Part shown: positions 1-5,401 of the stretch, in pieces | Position numbering within the stretch: position 1 is the stretch's first letter | How the letters are laid out: each line of letters begins with the position of its first letter | Source of the DNA: Gallionellaceae bacterium | GTDB taxonomy: Bacteria > Pseudomonadota > Gammaproteobacteria > Burkholderiales > Gallionellaceae | Direction of reading: 5' to 3' | DNA length: 9,451 nucleotides | Assembly: GCA_947445045.1 (NCBI GenBank) | Contig: CANFCA010000025.1 | Span: 1 to 9,451 of the forward strand | Notes under the pieces: generated by a model | Told to the model about the DNA's origin: nothing | The model's database searches: none | What the model saw: the letters and a program-made list of their open reading frames with translations, nothing else | Position numbers and translations under genes: made by a program

Positions 1-2684
1 AAGCCAAACTCGGCATTGTCCTCAAACAAAGAGTTGCTCCAAGCTGGGCCGCGTCCGTCGGCATTCTTACAATAGGGCGTGGTGGGCAGATTGCCGCCGT
101 AGATTGATGAGCAACCAGTCGCATTAGCCACCACCATCCGGTCGCCGAATAACTGGCTTGCCAAACGTATGTAAGGCGTTTCACCGCATCCTACACAAGC
201 AGATGAAAACTCGAACAACGGTTGCATCATCATCGCACCTTTGATAGTTGTGGTTTTCAGTTTGCTACGGTCGTATTCGGGCAGTGTTAAAAAGAATTCA
301 AAATTCGTTCGTTCCTGTTCGCGCAGTGCAACCATCGGGTGCATTTCCAATGCTCGGTGACCATCCACTTTGGAAACGGCCGGACAAATGTCCACACACA
401 ACGTGCATCCCGTGCAATCTTCAGGCGCAACCTGATAACTGATGTGCATGCCCTGCTCGAAATCTTTACCCTTCACTTGAATGTGCTTGAAAGTGGGCGG
501 TGCGTCTTTGGTCAAGTCAGCCGAAAACAACTTGCTGCGTATGGCTGAATGCGGACAAACGAATGGGCATTTGCCGCAGTGTATGCATAGTTCTTCATCC
601 CATACAGGAATATCCTGCGCCAGATTGCGCTTATCCCACATCGACGTTCCAGTAGGCCACGTGCCGTCATTCGGGAACGCACTAACTGGTAAAAGGTCGC
701 CGCGACCCGACATGATTTCGGCAGTAATTTTGCGCACAAATTCCGGTGCAAATGCGGGTACGGCTTCCGGCATCTGGTGAATGCTTGTAACAGTTTCCGG
801 GACAGCGACCTTATGCAAATTGGCGATGGTTTCATCAATGGCTTTCCAATTAGCCTCAACCACCTCACGCCCTTTTTTACTGTATGATTTTTCGGCGGCG
901 TATTTTATTTTTTCGATTGCCACATCACGCGGCAACACACCTGAAATGGCAAAGAAGCAAGTCTGCATGATGGTGTTGATGCGGTTGCCCATGCCAGTAT
1001 CCCTAGCGATAGCGATGGCATCAATCACATACAATTGGATTTTCTTGTCTATGATTTGCTGTTGCATCTTACGAGTCAGAAAATCCCATATCTTGTCTGG
1101 TGCGGCGGGAGTGTTCACCAAAAACACCGCCCCCACTGCCGCAGAATCCAACATTTCATAACGGTCTAGAAATATAGGTTGATGGCAACCAATAAAGTTC
1201 GCTTCGTTGTTGCCGATTAAGTATGGAGAGTGTATCGGTCTGGGTGAAAAACGCAGATGTGAGATGGTTGCGGCGCCCGCTTTTTTTGAATCATAAACAA
1301 AATAGCCTTGACCATAGAGTTCAGTTTCCTCGCCCATGATCTTGATAGTGTTTTTATTCGCGCCGACCGTGCCGTCCGCGCCCAGTCCATAGAACATGCT
1401 GCACATCACACCGTGTCCAGCATCAGTACGGAAATCCGCATCCCATTCCAAACTGGTGTGGCTCAGGTCATCAAAAATCCCAATGGTGAAATGATTTTTA
1501 GGTTGTTCTTTTTTCAATTCATCAAATACGCCTTTAATCATGCCCGGCGTAAATTCTTTGGAAGACAAACCATAGCGCCCACCCACCACGCGCGACATCG
1601 TGGCAAACTTACTCTCACCGCTGGTGTAAGCTTCGCAAAGTGCCGTGACCACATCCTTGTAGAGCGGCTCGCCGTCTGCTCCCGGCTCTTTGGTTCTATC
1701 CAACACGGCGATACGTTTTACCGTAGTGGGAATAATCTTGAGCAACGCATCAGCCGCAAAAGGACGGTACAAACGCACCTTTACCACGCCAACTTTTTCA
1801 TCGTGATGGTTGATGTGATCGACCACTTCCTCCACCGCCTCCGCACCCGAGCCCATCAATACAATCACACGCTCGGCATCCGGCGCACCAACATACTCAT
1901 AAAGGTGATACTGGCGACCAGTCAAACTGGCGAACTTATCCATCGTTCGTTGCACAATTTCCGGCATACGTTGGTAATACGGATTGACCGACTCGCGTGC
2001 CTGAAAATACACGTCAGGGTTTTGTGACGTACCCCGAATGAAAGGATGATCGGGCGTAAGCGCGCGCGCACGATGTGCGAACACTAACGCGTCGTCTATC
2101 ATGGCACGCACCACATCAATCGGCACTTGCTCGACCTTGGCGACTTCGTGAGAGGTTCTGAAGCCATCGAAAAAATGCAATATAGGCACACGCGCTTCTA
2201 ATGTAACCGCTTGCGAAATCAGCGCCATGTCCATCGCTTCTTGCACTGAGTTGGATGCAAGGAATGCAAAGCCCGTTGCGCGCACTGACATCACATCGCT
2301 GTGGTCGCCAAAGATCGATAGCCCTTGCGCTGCCAGCGAACGTGCCGCCACGTGCATGACGAACGGTGTAAGTTCACCCGCGATTTTGTACATATTCGGA
2401 ATCATCAACAACAAGCCCTGCGAGGCAGTGAAGGTGGTTGCTAACGAACCCGTCTGCAACGCGCCATGTATCGCCCCTGCCGCACCGCCCTCGCTCTGCA
2501 TCTCGATCACTTCAGGAACCGTGCCCCACAGATTTTTCACACCTTCAAACGACCACGTTTCGGCATGCTCACCCATCGGAGAGGATGGCGTGATCGGATA
2601 AATCGCGATCACCTCGTTGGTCAGGTGAGCGATATAGGCAGCAGCCTCGTTGCCATCGATAGTCACCATGTGCGCTTTAGACAT
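1..2684 (-). CDS. nifJ: Pyruvate:ferredoxin (flavodoxin) oxidoreductase, 3' end beyond window
   Basis: Large single-chain PFOR: it oxidises pyruvate and CoA to acetyl-CoA and CO2 and passes electrons to ferredoxin or flavodoxin in the cytoplasm. I translated the minus strand by eye. The frame is open for 894 codons and then leaves the window; the family runs to about 1170-1200 residues, so roughly 280-300 C-terminal residues are missing. Visible motifs are YPITPSSPM near residue 29 (pyruvate/TPP-binding domain I), GRYGLSSKEFTPG mid-protein, and two ferredoxin-type [4Fe-4S] motifs: CIHCGKCPFVCP (Cys700/703/706/710) and CTGCTLCVDICP (Cys757/760/763/767). CVGCGETPY (Cys830/833) and Cys858 in ATGCSSIYGG belong to the proximal cluster and TPP domain; the fourth ligand of that cluster lies off the window. 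The start at 2684 is preceded by a good GGAGGT ribosome site (2695-2690). The upstream FNR-like box suggests anaerobic induction. The product call is very secure; the symbol nifJ follows convention and does not imply a role in nitrogen fixation. Confidence 0.96.
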   Translation of the reverse strand, partial: MSKAHMVTIDGNEAAAYIAHLTNEVIAIYPITPSSPMGEHAETWSFEGVKNLWGTVPEVIEMQSEGGAAGAIHGALQTGSLATTFTASQGLLLMIPNMYKIAGELTPFVMHVAARSLAAQGLSIFGDHSDVMSVRATGFAFLASNSVQEAMDMALISQAVTLEARVPILHFFDGFRTSHEVAKVEQVPIDVVRAMIDDALVFAHRARALTPDHPFIRGTSQNPDVYFQARESVNPYYQRMPEIVQRTMDKFASLTGRQYHLYEYVGAPDAERVIVLMGSGAEAVEEVVDHINHHDEKVGVVKVRLYRPFAADALLKIIPTTVKRIAVLDRTKEPGADGEPLYKDVVTALCEAYTSGESKFATMSRVVGGRYGLSSKEFTPGMIKGVFDELKKEQPKNHFTIGIFDDLSHTSLEWDADFRTDAGHGVMCSMFYGLGADGTVGANKNTIKIMGEETELYGQGYFVYDSKKAGAATISHLRFSPRPIHSPYLIGNNEANFIGCHQPIFLDRYEMLDSAAVGAVFLVNTPAAPDKIWDFLTRKMQQQIIDKKIQLYVIDAIAIARDTGMGNRINTIMQTCFFAISGVLPRDVAIEKIKYAAEKSYSKKGREVVEANWKAIDETIANLHKVAVPETVTSIHQMPEAVPAFAPEFVRKITAEIMSGRGDLLPVSAFPNDGTWPTGTSMWDKRNLAQDIPVWDEELCIHCGKCPFVCPHSAIRSKLFSADLTKDAPPTFKHIQVKGKDFEQGMHISYQVAPEDCTGCTLCVDICPAVSKVDGHRALEMHPMVALREQERTNFEFFLTLPEYDRSKLKTTTIKGAMMMQPLFEFSSACVGCGETPYIRLASQLFGDRMVVANATGCSSIYGGNLPTTPYCKNADGRGPAWSNSLFEDNAEFG

Positions 2685-2728
2685 CCAACACCTCCAGAAC
2701 AATTTTACGAGAAGTTAACGCATAGCAA

Positions 2729-2734
2729 GATATA
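2729..2734 (-). promoter_or_regulatory. Candidate -10 element of nifJ
   Basis: TATATC on the minus strand (2734 to 2729), 45 bases before the nifJ start codon. No good -35 hexamer lies 16-18 bases upstream, as expected for a promoter driven by an activator bound over the -35 region. A start point around 2719-2722 would leave an untranslated leader of about 35-38 bases containing the GGAGGT ribosome site. Confidence 0.45.
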
Positions 2735-2753
2735 CCCTTTAGCCTTTAATAAC

Positions 2754-2767
2754 TTGAGGCAAATCAA
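2754..2767 (-). promoter_or_regulatory. FNR/Anr-type box upstream of nifJ
   Basis: The minus strand reads TTGATTTGCCTCAA, matching the FNR consensus TTGAT-N4-ATCAA at 9 of 10 defined positions. Its centre (2760.5) is about 38-42 bp upstream of the start point predicted from the TATATC -10 element, the standard position of a class II FNR activator site. The gene it would control encodes an oxygen-sensitive enzyme, which supports the reading. The same box lies about 50 bp from the TACAAT element on the lipase side, so control of the lipase is less likely. Binding is inferred from sequence only. Confidence 0.6.
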
Positions 2768-2873
2768 TAAAATTCAGTTTTTAGGTGCGCGAACCGTTTG
2801 CCGCTCACCTACAATGTCAGAACGCACCTCGCTCCCCTACAGTCCGTCTCACTTGTCTACTCGTCAACTCAAC

Positions 2874-3692
2874 ATGCGAACCGCCACCACATGGAATGAC
2901 CTGCTTAACCCCGGCGAAGCAACTGACTTCTTCTCCCGCCGCGCCTTCCCGCTATTTGAGCCAACCACCCGCTCATACAGCGCAGCGAACGCACTTTGGC
3001 TCGCGGAATTAAGCCGTTTGGTTTATCGGCACGACATTGAAGAAACCACCCCGCCCCCGCAGCCCACACAGACTTATTTCTTGGAGCAGGCGGGTTGCAC
3101 ACGGCGGCAATTCTTCCACTCCCGCAAGACAGGCACGCAAGCCATACTGGTGGAATTCAACGGCGCAACGCCCTATGCGGTATTGGTATTTCGGGGCACA
3201 GAGCAACGCATCAAGGATGCCATCACCGACCTCACCCTCGGCACACTGTCCTCCAACACAGGCAAGATCGGCGTACACCAAGGTTTCAAACTGGCATTGG
3301 ATGCCGTGTGTAGCGAAATCGAAGCAGCACTCACACCACTCACCTGCCCGATCTTCTACACCGGACACAGCCTCGGTGCCGCGTTAGCCACCTTGGCCGC
3401 CGCTCGCCACGCCCCCACCGCGCTCTACACCTTCGGCTCGCCCCGCGTAGGCGATGCCGATTTCGTTGCCTCACTCAAAGACATCGCAAGCAACATCCAC
3501 CGCGTCGTCAACGGCAATGATGTCGTCACCACCCTGCCACCCGAAAGTTTTGGCTTTCAACATGTTGGCACACTGCATGCACTGACTGCACCAACATCTG
3601 ACAATGCTGAAGCATCTTGGATAGAGGGATTGAGCAAGCCACCAAAATTTCTGGCAGACCATGCGCCGATAAACTATGTGGATGGGATATGA
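2874..3692 (+). CDS. Class 3 (alpha/beta hydrolase) lipase
   Basis: A 272-residue Lipase_3-family hydrolase, expected to cleave acylglycerol ester bonds; the true substrate is unknown. The nucleophile elbow is GHSLGAA with Ser166. The acid is Asp216 in VVNGNDVVTTLPP, and the histidine is His263 in ADHAPINYV near the C-terminus, so the triad is complete. FRGTE at 106-110 fits the oxyanion-hole strand, and TFGSPRVGD at 186-194 is a typical family motif. No signal peptide or membrane segment is visible, so a cytoplasmic or non-classically exported enzyme is likely. The frame is open far upstream, into the antisense of nifJ, so the start is uncertain: ATG 2874 gives a family-like N-terminus, and ATG 2814 would add 20 residues. 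Neither has a clear ribosome site. TACAAT at 2810-2815 resembles a -10 element and, if real, favours the 2874 start. The gene is divergent from nifJ. Confidence 0.88.
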   Translation: MRTATTWNDLLNPGEATDFFSRRAFPLFEPTTRSYSAANALWLAELSRLVYRHDIEETTPPPQPTQTYFLEQAGCTRRQFFHSRKTGTQAILVEFNGATPYAVLVFRGTEQRIKDAITDLTLGTLSSNTGKIGVHQGFKLALDAVCSEIEAALTPLTCPIFYTGHSLGAALATLAAARHAPTALYTFGSPRVGDADFVASLKDIASNIHRVVNGNDVVTTLPPESFGFQHVGTLHALTAPTSDNAEASWIEGLSKPPKFLADHAPINYVDGI

Positions 3693-3936
3693 ATAGTGGC
3701 ACACCCAATTTACAAACATTGACAGCTCACAACGAAGTCCCATACAGTTAGCCGAACTTGCAGGTTCAGAACAACGACAATACAAAGGACTAGATATGCG
3801 TAATCAGCGATGACATCTTGGGGAGATTTTATTACTTCACTGCAGCTAGCGCATTGACGAGTCAACATCGAAGAGGAATTCAACCTGAAGCAAGTGTTAG
3901 CAAAAATACTCAGAAAATTTTTATCCGCTTTATAAA
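3693..3936. other. Gene-poor spacer after the lipase
   Basis: I see no convincing gene here. An ATG at 3689 overlaps the lipase stop (ATGA) and opens a 20-codon frame (MNSGTPNLQTLTAHNEVPYS) ending at 3751. Another frame (LAELAGSEQRQYKGLDMRNQR) continues past it and stops soon after 3800. Together they could be the worn remains of a short gene translationally coupled to the lipase, but I recognise neither piece. From about 3900 the sequence turns strongly AT-rich. Confidence 0.3.
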
Positions 3937-3964
3937 TTGATTATTCTGAAAAATTTTTTATAAA
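3937..3964 (+). promoter_or_regulatory. Candidate sigma70 promoter of the small unknown gene
   Basis: TTGATT (3937-3942), a 16-base spacer and TATAAA (3959-3964) lie in an AT-rich stretch. The predicted start point is near 3971, giving a leader of roughly 27 bases to the ATG at 3998. AT-rich DNA throws up such matches by chance, so confidence is moderate. Confidence 0.4.
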
Positions 3965-3997
3965 CTGGCAAAGGAAGGCCGACTTTCTGCTTTCACA

Positions 3998-4189
3998 ATG
4001 ATCATTGTCATACCTGAAGAGCTATACTTCGAAGTATTAGATTCAGATCGATATGAAGAATTGCTCAAAAGATTAGGACGCCTTTTGAATAAGTATCCTA
4101 TTCATTCAATTGTGGTTGGCTCTATGTTAGGAGGTAAATTCTCAGTACTAGCTTATCAAGATAAACCATGGCTAGAAGAAGAATTTTAA
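3998..4189 (+). CDS. Small hypothetical protein, 63 residues
   Basis: I do not recognise this protein. It is acidic, with a hydrophobic start (MIIVIPEELYFEVL), a central charged helix-like stretch (RYEELLKRLGRLLNKY), a short beta-like segment (HSIVVGSMLGGKFSVLAY) and an acidic tail (WLEEEF). The alternation looks like a small soluble alpha/beta fold. Support for a real gene comes from the candidate promoter at 3937-3964, sensible amino-acid composition and a strong terminator 45 bases after the stop. Against it, the purine-rich AAGGAAGG at 3971-3978 is about 19 bases from the ATG, too far for a normal ribosome site, and no alternative ATG, GTG or TTG lies between. Base composition is clearly more AT-rich than the flanking housekeeping genes, hinting at transfer. 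It could be a small accessory or immunity-type protein, but nothing in the sequence shows that. Confidence 0.5.
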   Translation: MIIVIPEELYFEVLDSDRYEELLKRLGRLLNKYPIHSIVVGSMLGGKFSVLAYQDKPWLEEEF

Positions 4190-4230
4190 GCATATAACTA
4201 ACAGTAATAATCATGGACAAACCCCCAATA

Positions 4231-4257
4231 AAAAGGCGACCGATGGTCGCCTTTTTT
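4231..4257. terminator. Bidirectional rho-independent terminator (copy 2)
   Basis: The stem GGCGACC (4235-4241) pairs with GGTCGCC (4245-4251) across a GAT loop, flanked by A4-5 on the left and T6 on the right. It can therefore stop transcription from both sides: the small gene at 3998-4189 on plus, and anything reading leftward out of the purL-tail copy on minus. The 17-base hairpin core is the exact reverse complement of the purL terminator hairpin at 7053-7069. Confidence 0.9.
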
Positions 4258-4310
4258 CTTCATACCCAGAACACCTACCCCACCCACCTCCTTGCATTCT
4301 GGAACATGCG
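4231..4310 (-). repeat. Direct repeat of purL 3' end and terminator (degenerate distal copy)
   Basis: By hand alignment this stretch matches 7049-7129 at roughly 80-83%, in the same orientation. It includes the terminator hairpin, the purL stop codon (4277-4275) and the last codons. A 22-base run is identical (4289-4310 versus 7108-7129). In the purL frame it reads MFQNARRWVG-stop, against [14 protein letters not shown] in the intact gene. The two copies are about 2.82 kb apart and bracket both TA modules. Confidence 0.85.
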
Positions 4311-4442
4311 TTCGGGATGTATCATTAAGCTCAAGTTGAAGAGTTTATCTTGATTAGCCCCTGCAAAATAATCTCGTAAAGTTTTTAGCGATAAAGGGTC
4401 AGGTTCGGAATACTTCCCCAACTCACTCAAATGCAAACGGAT
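4275..4442 (-). pseudogene. Gene-tail remnant ending in the purL C-terminus
   Basis: On the minus strand a 55-codon frame without a start codon ends in the purL tail copy. Its middle reads TLRDYFAGANQDKLFNLSLM and its end reads IHPERMFQNARRWVG. The last ten residues match the PurL C-terminus. The preceding SLMIHPER can be aligned with PurL IMMPHPER if 22 residues between HPER and MFQNAR were deleted. Upstream of that there is no likeness to PurL. An alternative is that DYFAGANQDKLFNLSLMIHPER comes from another gene, such as a polysaccharide-deacetylase-like protein (such proteins often end with an IHPEW/THPERW motif), fused to the purL tail. It is probably not expressed, because no start or ribosome site is seen. 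Confidence 0.5.
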
Positions 4443-4448
4443 TCATAA
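4389..4448 (-). repeat. Direct repeat of hipA 3' end (degenerate distal copy)
   Basis: This matches the hipA end at 5344-5401 at about 80% by hand alignment, in the same orientation, with 14 identical bases (4435-4448 versus 5388-5401). On minus it reads MNPFAFE-stop (4446 to 4423), against MNPFSFE-stop in intact hipA, and the similarity runs on about 35 bases past the stop. Upstream of the ATG the likeness to hipA ends. The pair brackets the HigBA-like module. Confidence 0.8.
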
Positions 4449-4613
4449 TGGTGATAGGGGGCAGCATCACAATAGATTTAAAGACATATCCTCTTCCCAT
4501 TTTCCTCTACTAAGCAATTTGAAGTTTCAACTTTCAATTTATAAACATGCTCAACCGATCCTCAAAAAATAGGTGCAGACTCTGGGGTCTCCCTAGGTGA
4601 CCACGTGTATAGC
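4449..4613. other. Spacer downstream of the antitoxin gene
   Basis: No gene is seen. A short imperfect palindrome at 4586-4602 (GGTC ... GACC) lies just after the antitoxin stop but lacks a T run, so I do not call it a terminator. Confidence 0.4.
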
Positions 4614-4913
4614 CTAAGCCACCCCACTATGCAGCTTTAGCCCCAACGATTTCATCACTTTCAGTACTGTGGAAAAATCCGGCACGCGCTCACCGGAAAG
4701 CGATTTGTACAAACTTTCACGGCTCAATCCCGCCCCTTCCGCCACCTTGGTCATGCCTTGCGCACGGGCAATGTCGCCCAAAGCTTTGGCGATAAATGCC
4801 GCATCGCCTCCACTCTCTTCGATGCACGCGTCCAAATACAACGACATCTCTTCGGGCGTGCGCAACCGTTCTGCCACGTCGTAGGTAAAAGTTTTGGTTT
4901 TAGTCTTTGCCAT
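4614..4913 (-). CDS. HigA-like addiction module antidote (HTH)
   Basis: A 99-residue antitoxin of the type II addiction-module antidote family. It is expected to bind the upstream-encoded RelE/HigB-type toxin and repress the shared promoter. The N-terminus carries the typical YDVAERLRTPEEMSLYLDAC (residues 11-30), followed by DAAFIAKALGDIARAQGM and a helix-turn-helix at about 53-75 (GMTKVAEGAGLSRESLYKSL). GERVPDFSTVLKVMKSLGLKL follows, the usual family ending. Length is normal for the family. The ATG at 4913 has AGGAG about 7 bases upstream, and that ribosome site overlaps the expected original stop codon of the toxin (4925-4923), a tight toxin-first operon. It appears intact, unlike its partner. 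Confidence 0.9.
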   Translation of the reverse strand: MAKTKTKTFTYDVAERLRTPEEMSLYLDACIEESGGDAAFIAKALGDIARAQGMTKVAEGAGLSRESLYKSLSGERVPDFSTVLKVMKSLGLKLHSGVA

Positions 4914-4942
4914 GCTGTTCTCCTAAAGATTGTTAGCCAACG

Positions 4943-5209
4943 TCAGCGCGGTTTGAATGTCCGCACGCTGGCTGGATTTATCGCCCCCGCCAACAACACA
5001 ATCAACGTTTTGCCACGCTGGGTGTAATACACCCAATACCCTGCGCCAAAATCCAATTTCAATTCACAGACACCACCCGTCAGCACCCGATGCTGTCCGG
5101 GATTCCCCAATGCCAATCTTGCGATGCGCGCTTGAATGCGCGCACGAACGACCAAATCGCGCAGGCTATTTTCCCAATCACTGTAAGTTTCAGTCGTCTC
5201 GATTTGCAT
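4943..5209 (-). CDS. HigB/RelE-type addiction module toxin, frameshifted C-terminus
   Basis: An 88-residue toxin of the addiction-module killer family (RelE/ParE fold, presumed mRNA interferase). Family features are YSDWENSLRDLVVRARIQAR, LALGNPGQHRVL, then GVCELKLDFGAGYWVYYTQR and KTLIVLL. After LLAG the frame ends in AINPASVRTFKPR, which is not the family ending. Reading one base off gives GGDKSSQRADIQTALTLANNL and a stop at 4925-4923, exactly the expected ending, and that stop overlaps the antitoxin ribosome site. One G appears to be missing from a G5 run (plus-strand C run 4984-4988). Restored, the protein would be about 95 residues. So the gene is either inactivated, or the base is a sequencing error. 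I chose ATG 5209 (MQIETTETYSDW) because family members begin this way; ATG 5218 and TTG 5227 are in frame but lie over the promoter. Confidence 0.85.
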   Translation of the reverse strand: MQIETTETYSDWENSLRDLVVRARIQARIARLALGNPGQHRVLTGGVCELKLDFGAGYWVYYTQRGKTLIVLLAGAINPASVRTFKPR

Positions 5210-5216
5210 CGATGCC

Positions 5217-5244
5217 ATTGTAGCCAATAGGCTACGAACGTCAA
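5217..5244 (-). promoter_or_regulatory. Promoter and operator of the HigBA-like operon
   Basis: On minus: TTGACG (5244-5239), a 16-base spacer, then TACAAT (5222-5217). The predicted start point falls at about 5209-5211, at the toxin ATG, so the mRNA may be leaderless; no ribosome site is seen there. A perfect 6-bp inverted repeat, GTAGCC-N4-GGCTAC (5220-5235), fills the spacer and overlaps the -10. That is an ideal position for autorepression by the HTH antitoxin. Confidence 0.65.
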
Positions 5245-5343
5245 GTGCAGCGGACGACTATGGAAATGCACAAAATCAATTCGGGCAAGCTGCGCGCCAT
5301 CGCGCCATGACGCACGAGCACGCTTGCTGCAAGTGCAAATCCA

Positions 5344-5401
5344 CGATAAGGAGTCGGGGCGAAATACTTTCCAAATCACTCGAACGAAAACGGATTCATA
5401 A
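5344..5401 (-). repeat. Direct repeat of hipA 3' end (intact-gene copy)
   Basis: Covers the last codons of hipA (MNPFSFE-stop) and about 32 bases downstream. It matches 4389-4448 at about 80% with two small gaps. The two copies lie about 955 bp apart in the same orientation on either side of the HigBA-like module. Confidence 0.8.

Noticed and set aside
1308..2601. Plus-strand ORFs of 239 and 124 codons opposite nifJ
   Set aside because: The minus strand encodes clear PFOR motifs throughout; these are shadows.
2466..2873. N-terminal extension of the lipase back to an ATG at 2466
   Set aside because: The extension would run antisense through the nifJ start and its promoter, with no lipase-like sequence; the family-like N-terminus begins at 2874.
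3471..3785. Minus-strand ORF of 104 codons opposite the lipase end
   Set aside because: It overlaps the catalytic C-terminal part of the lipase in antisense and shows no recognisable features.
3900..3960. AT-rich hairpin (AAAAAT...ATTTTT) as a lipase terminator
   Set aside because: It lies over 200 bases past the lipase stop, has a weak stem, and overlaps a better promoter candidate.
4586..4602. Imperfect palindrome GGTC...GACC after the antitoxin gene
   Set aside because: Only four outer pairs plus two inner ones, no T run, and no clear operator role.
5285..5326. Possible hairpin GCAAGC ... GCTTGC downstream of hipA
   Set aside because: The loop is about 30 bases and there is no T run, so it is not supported as a terminator.
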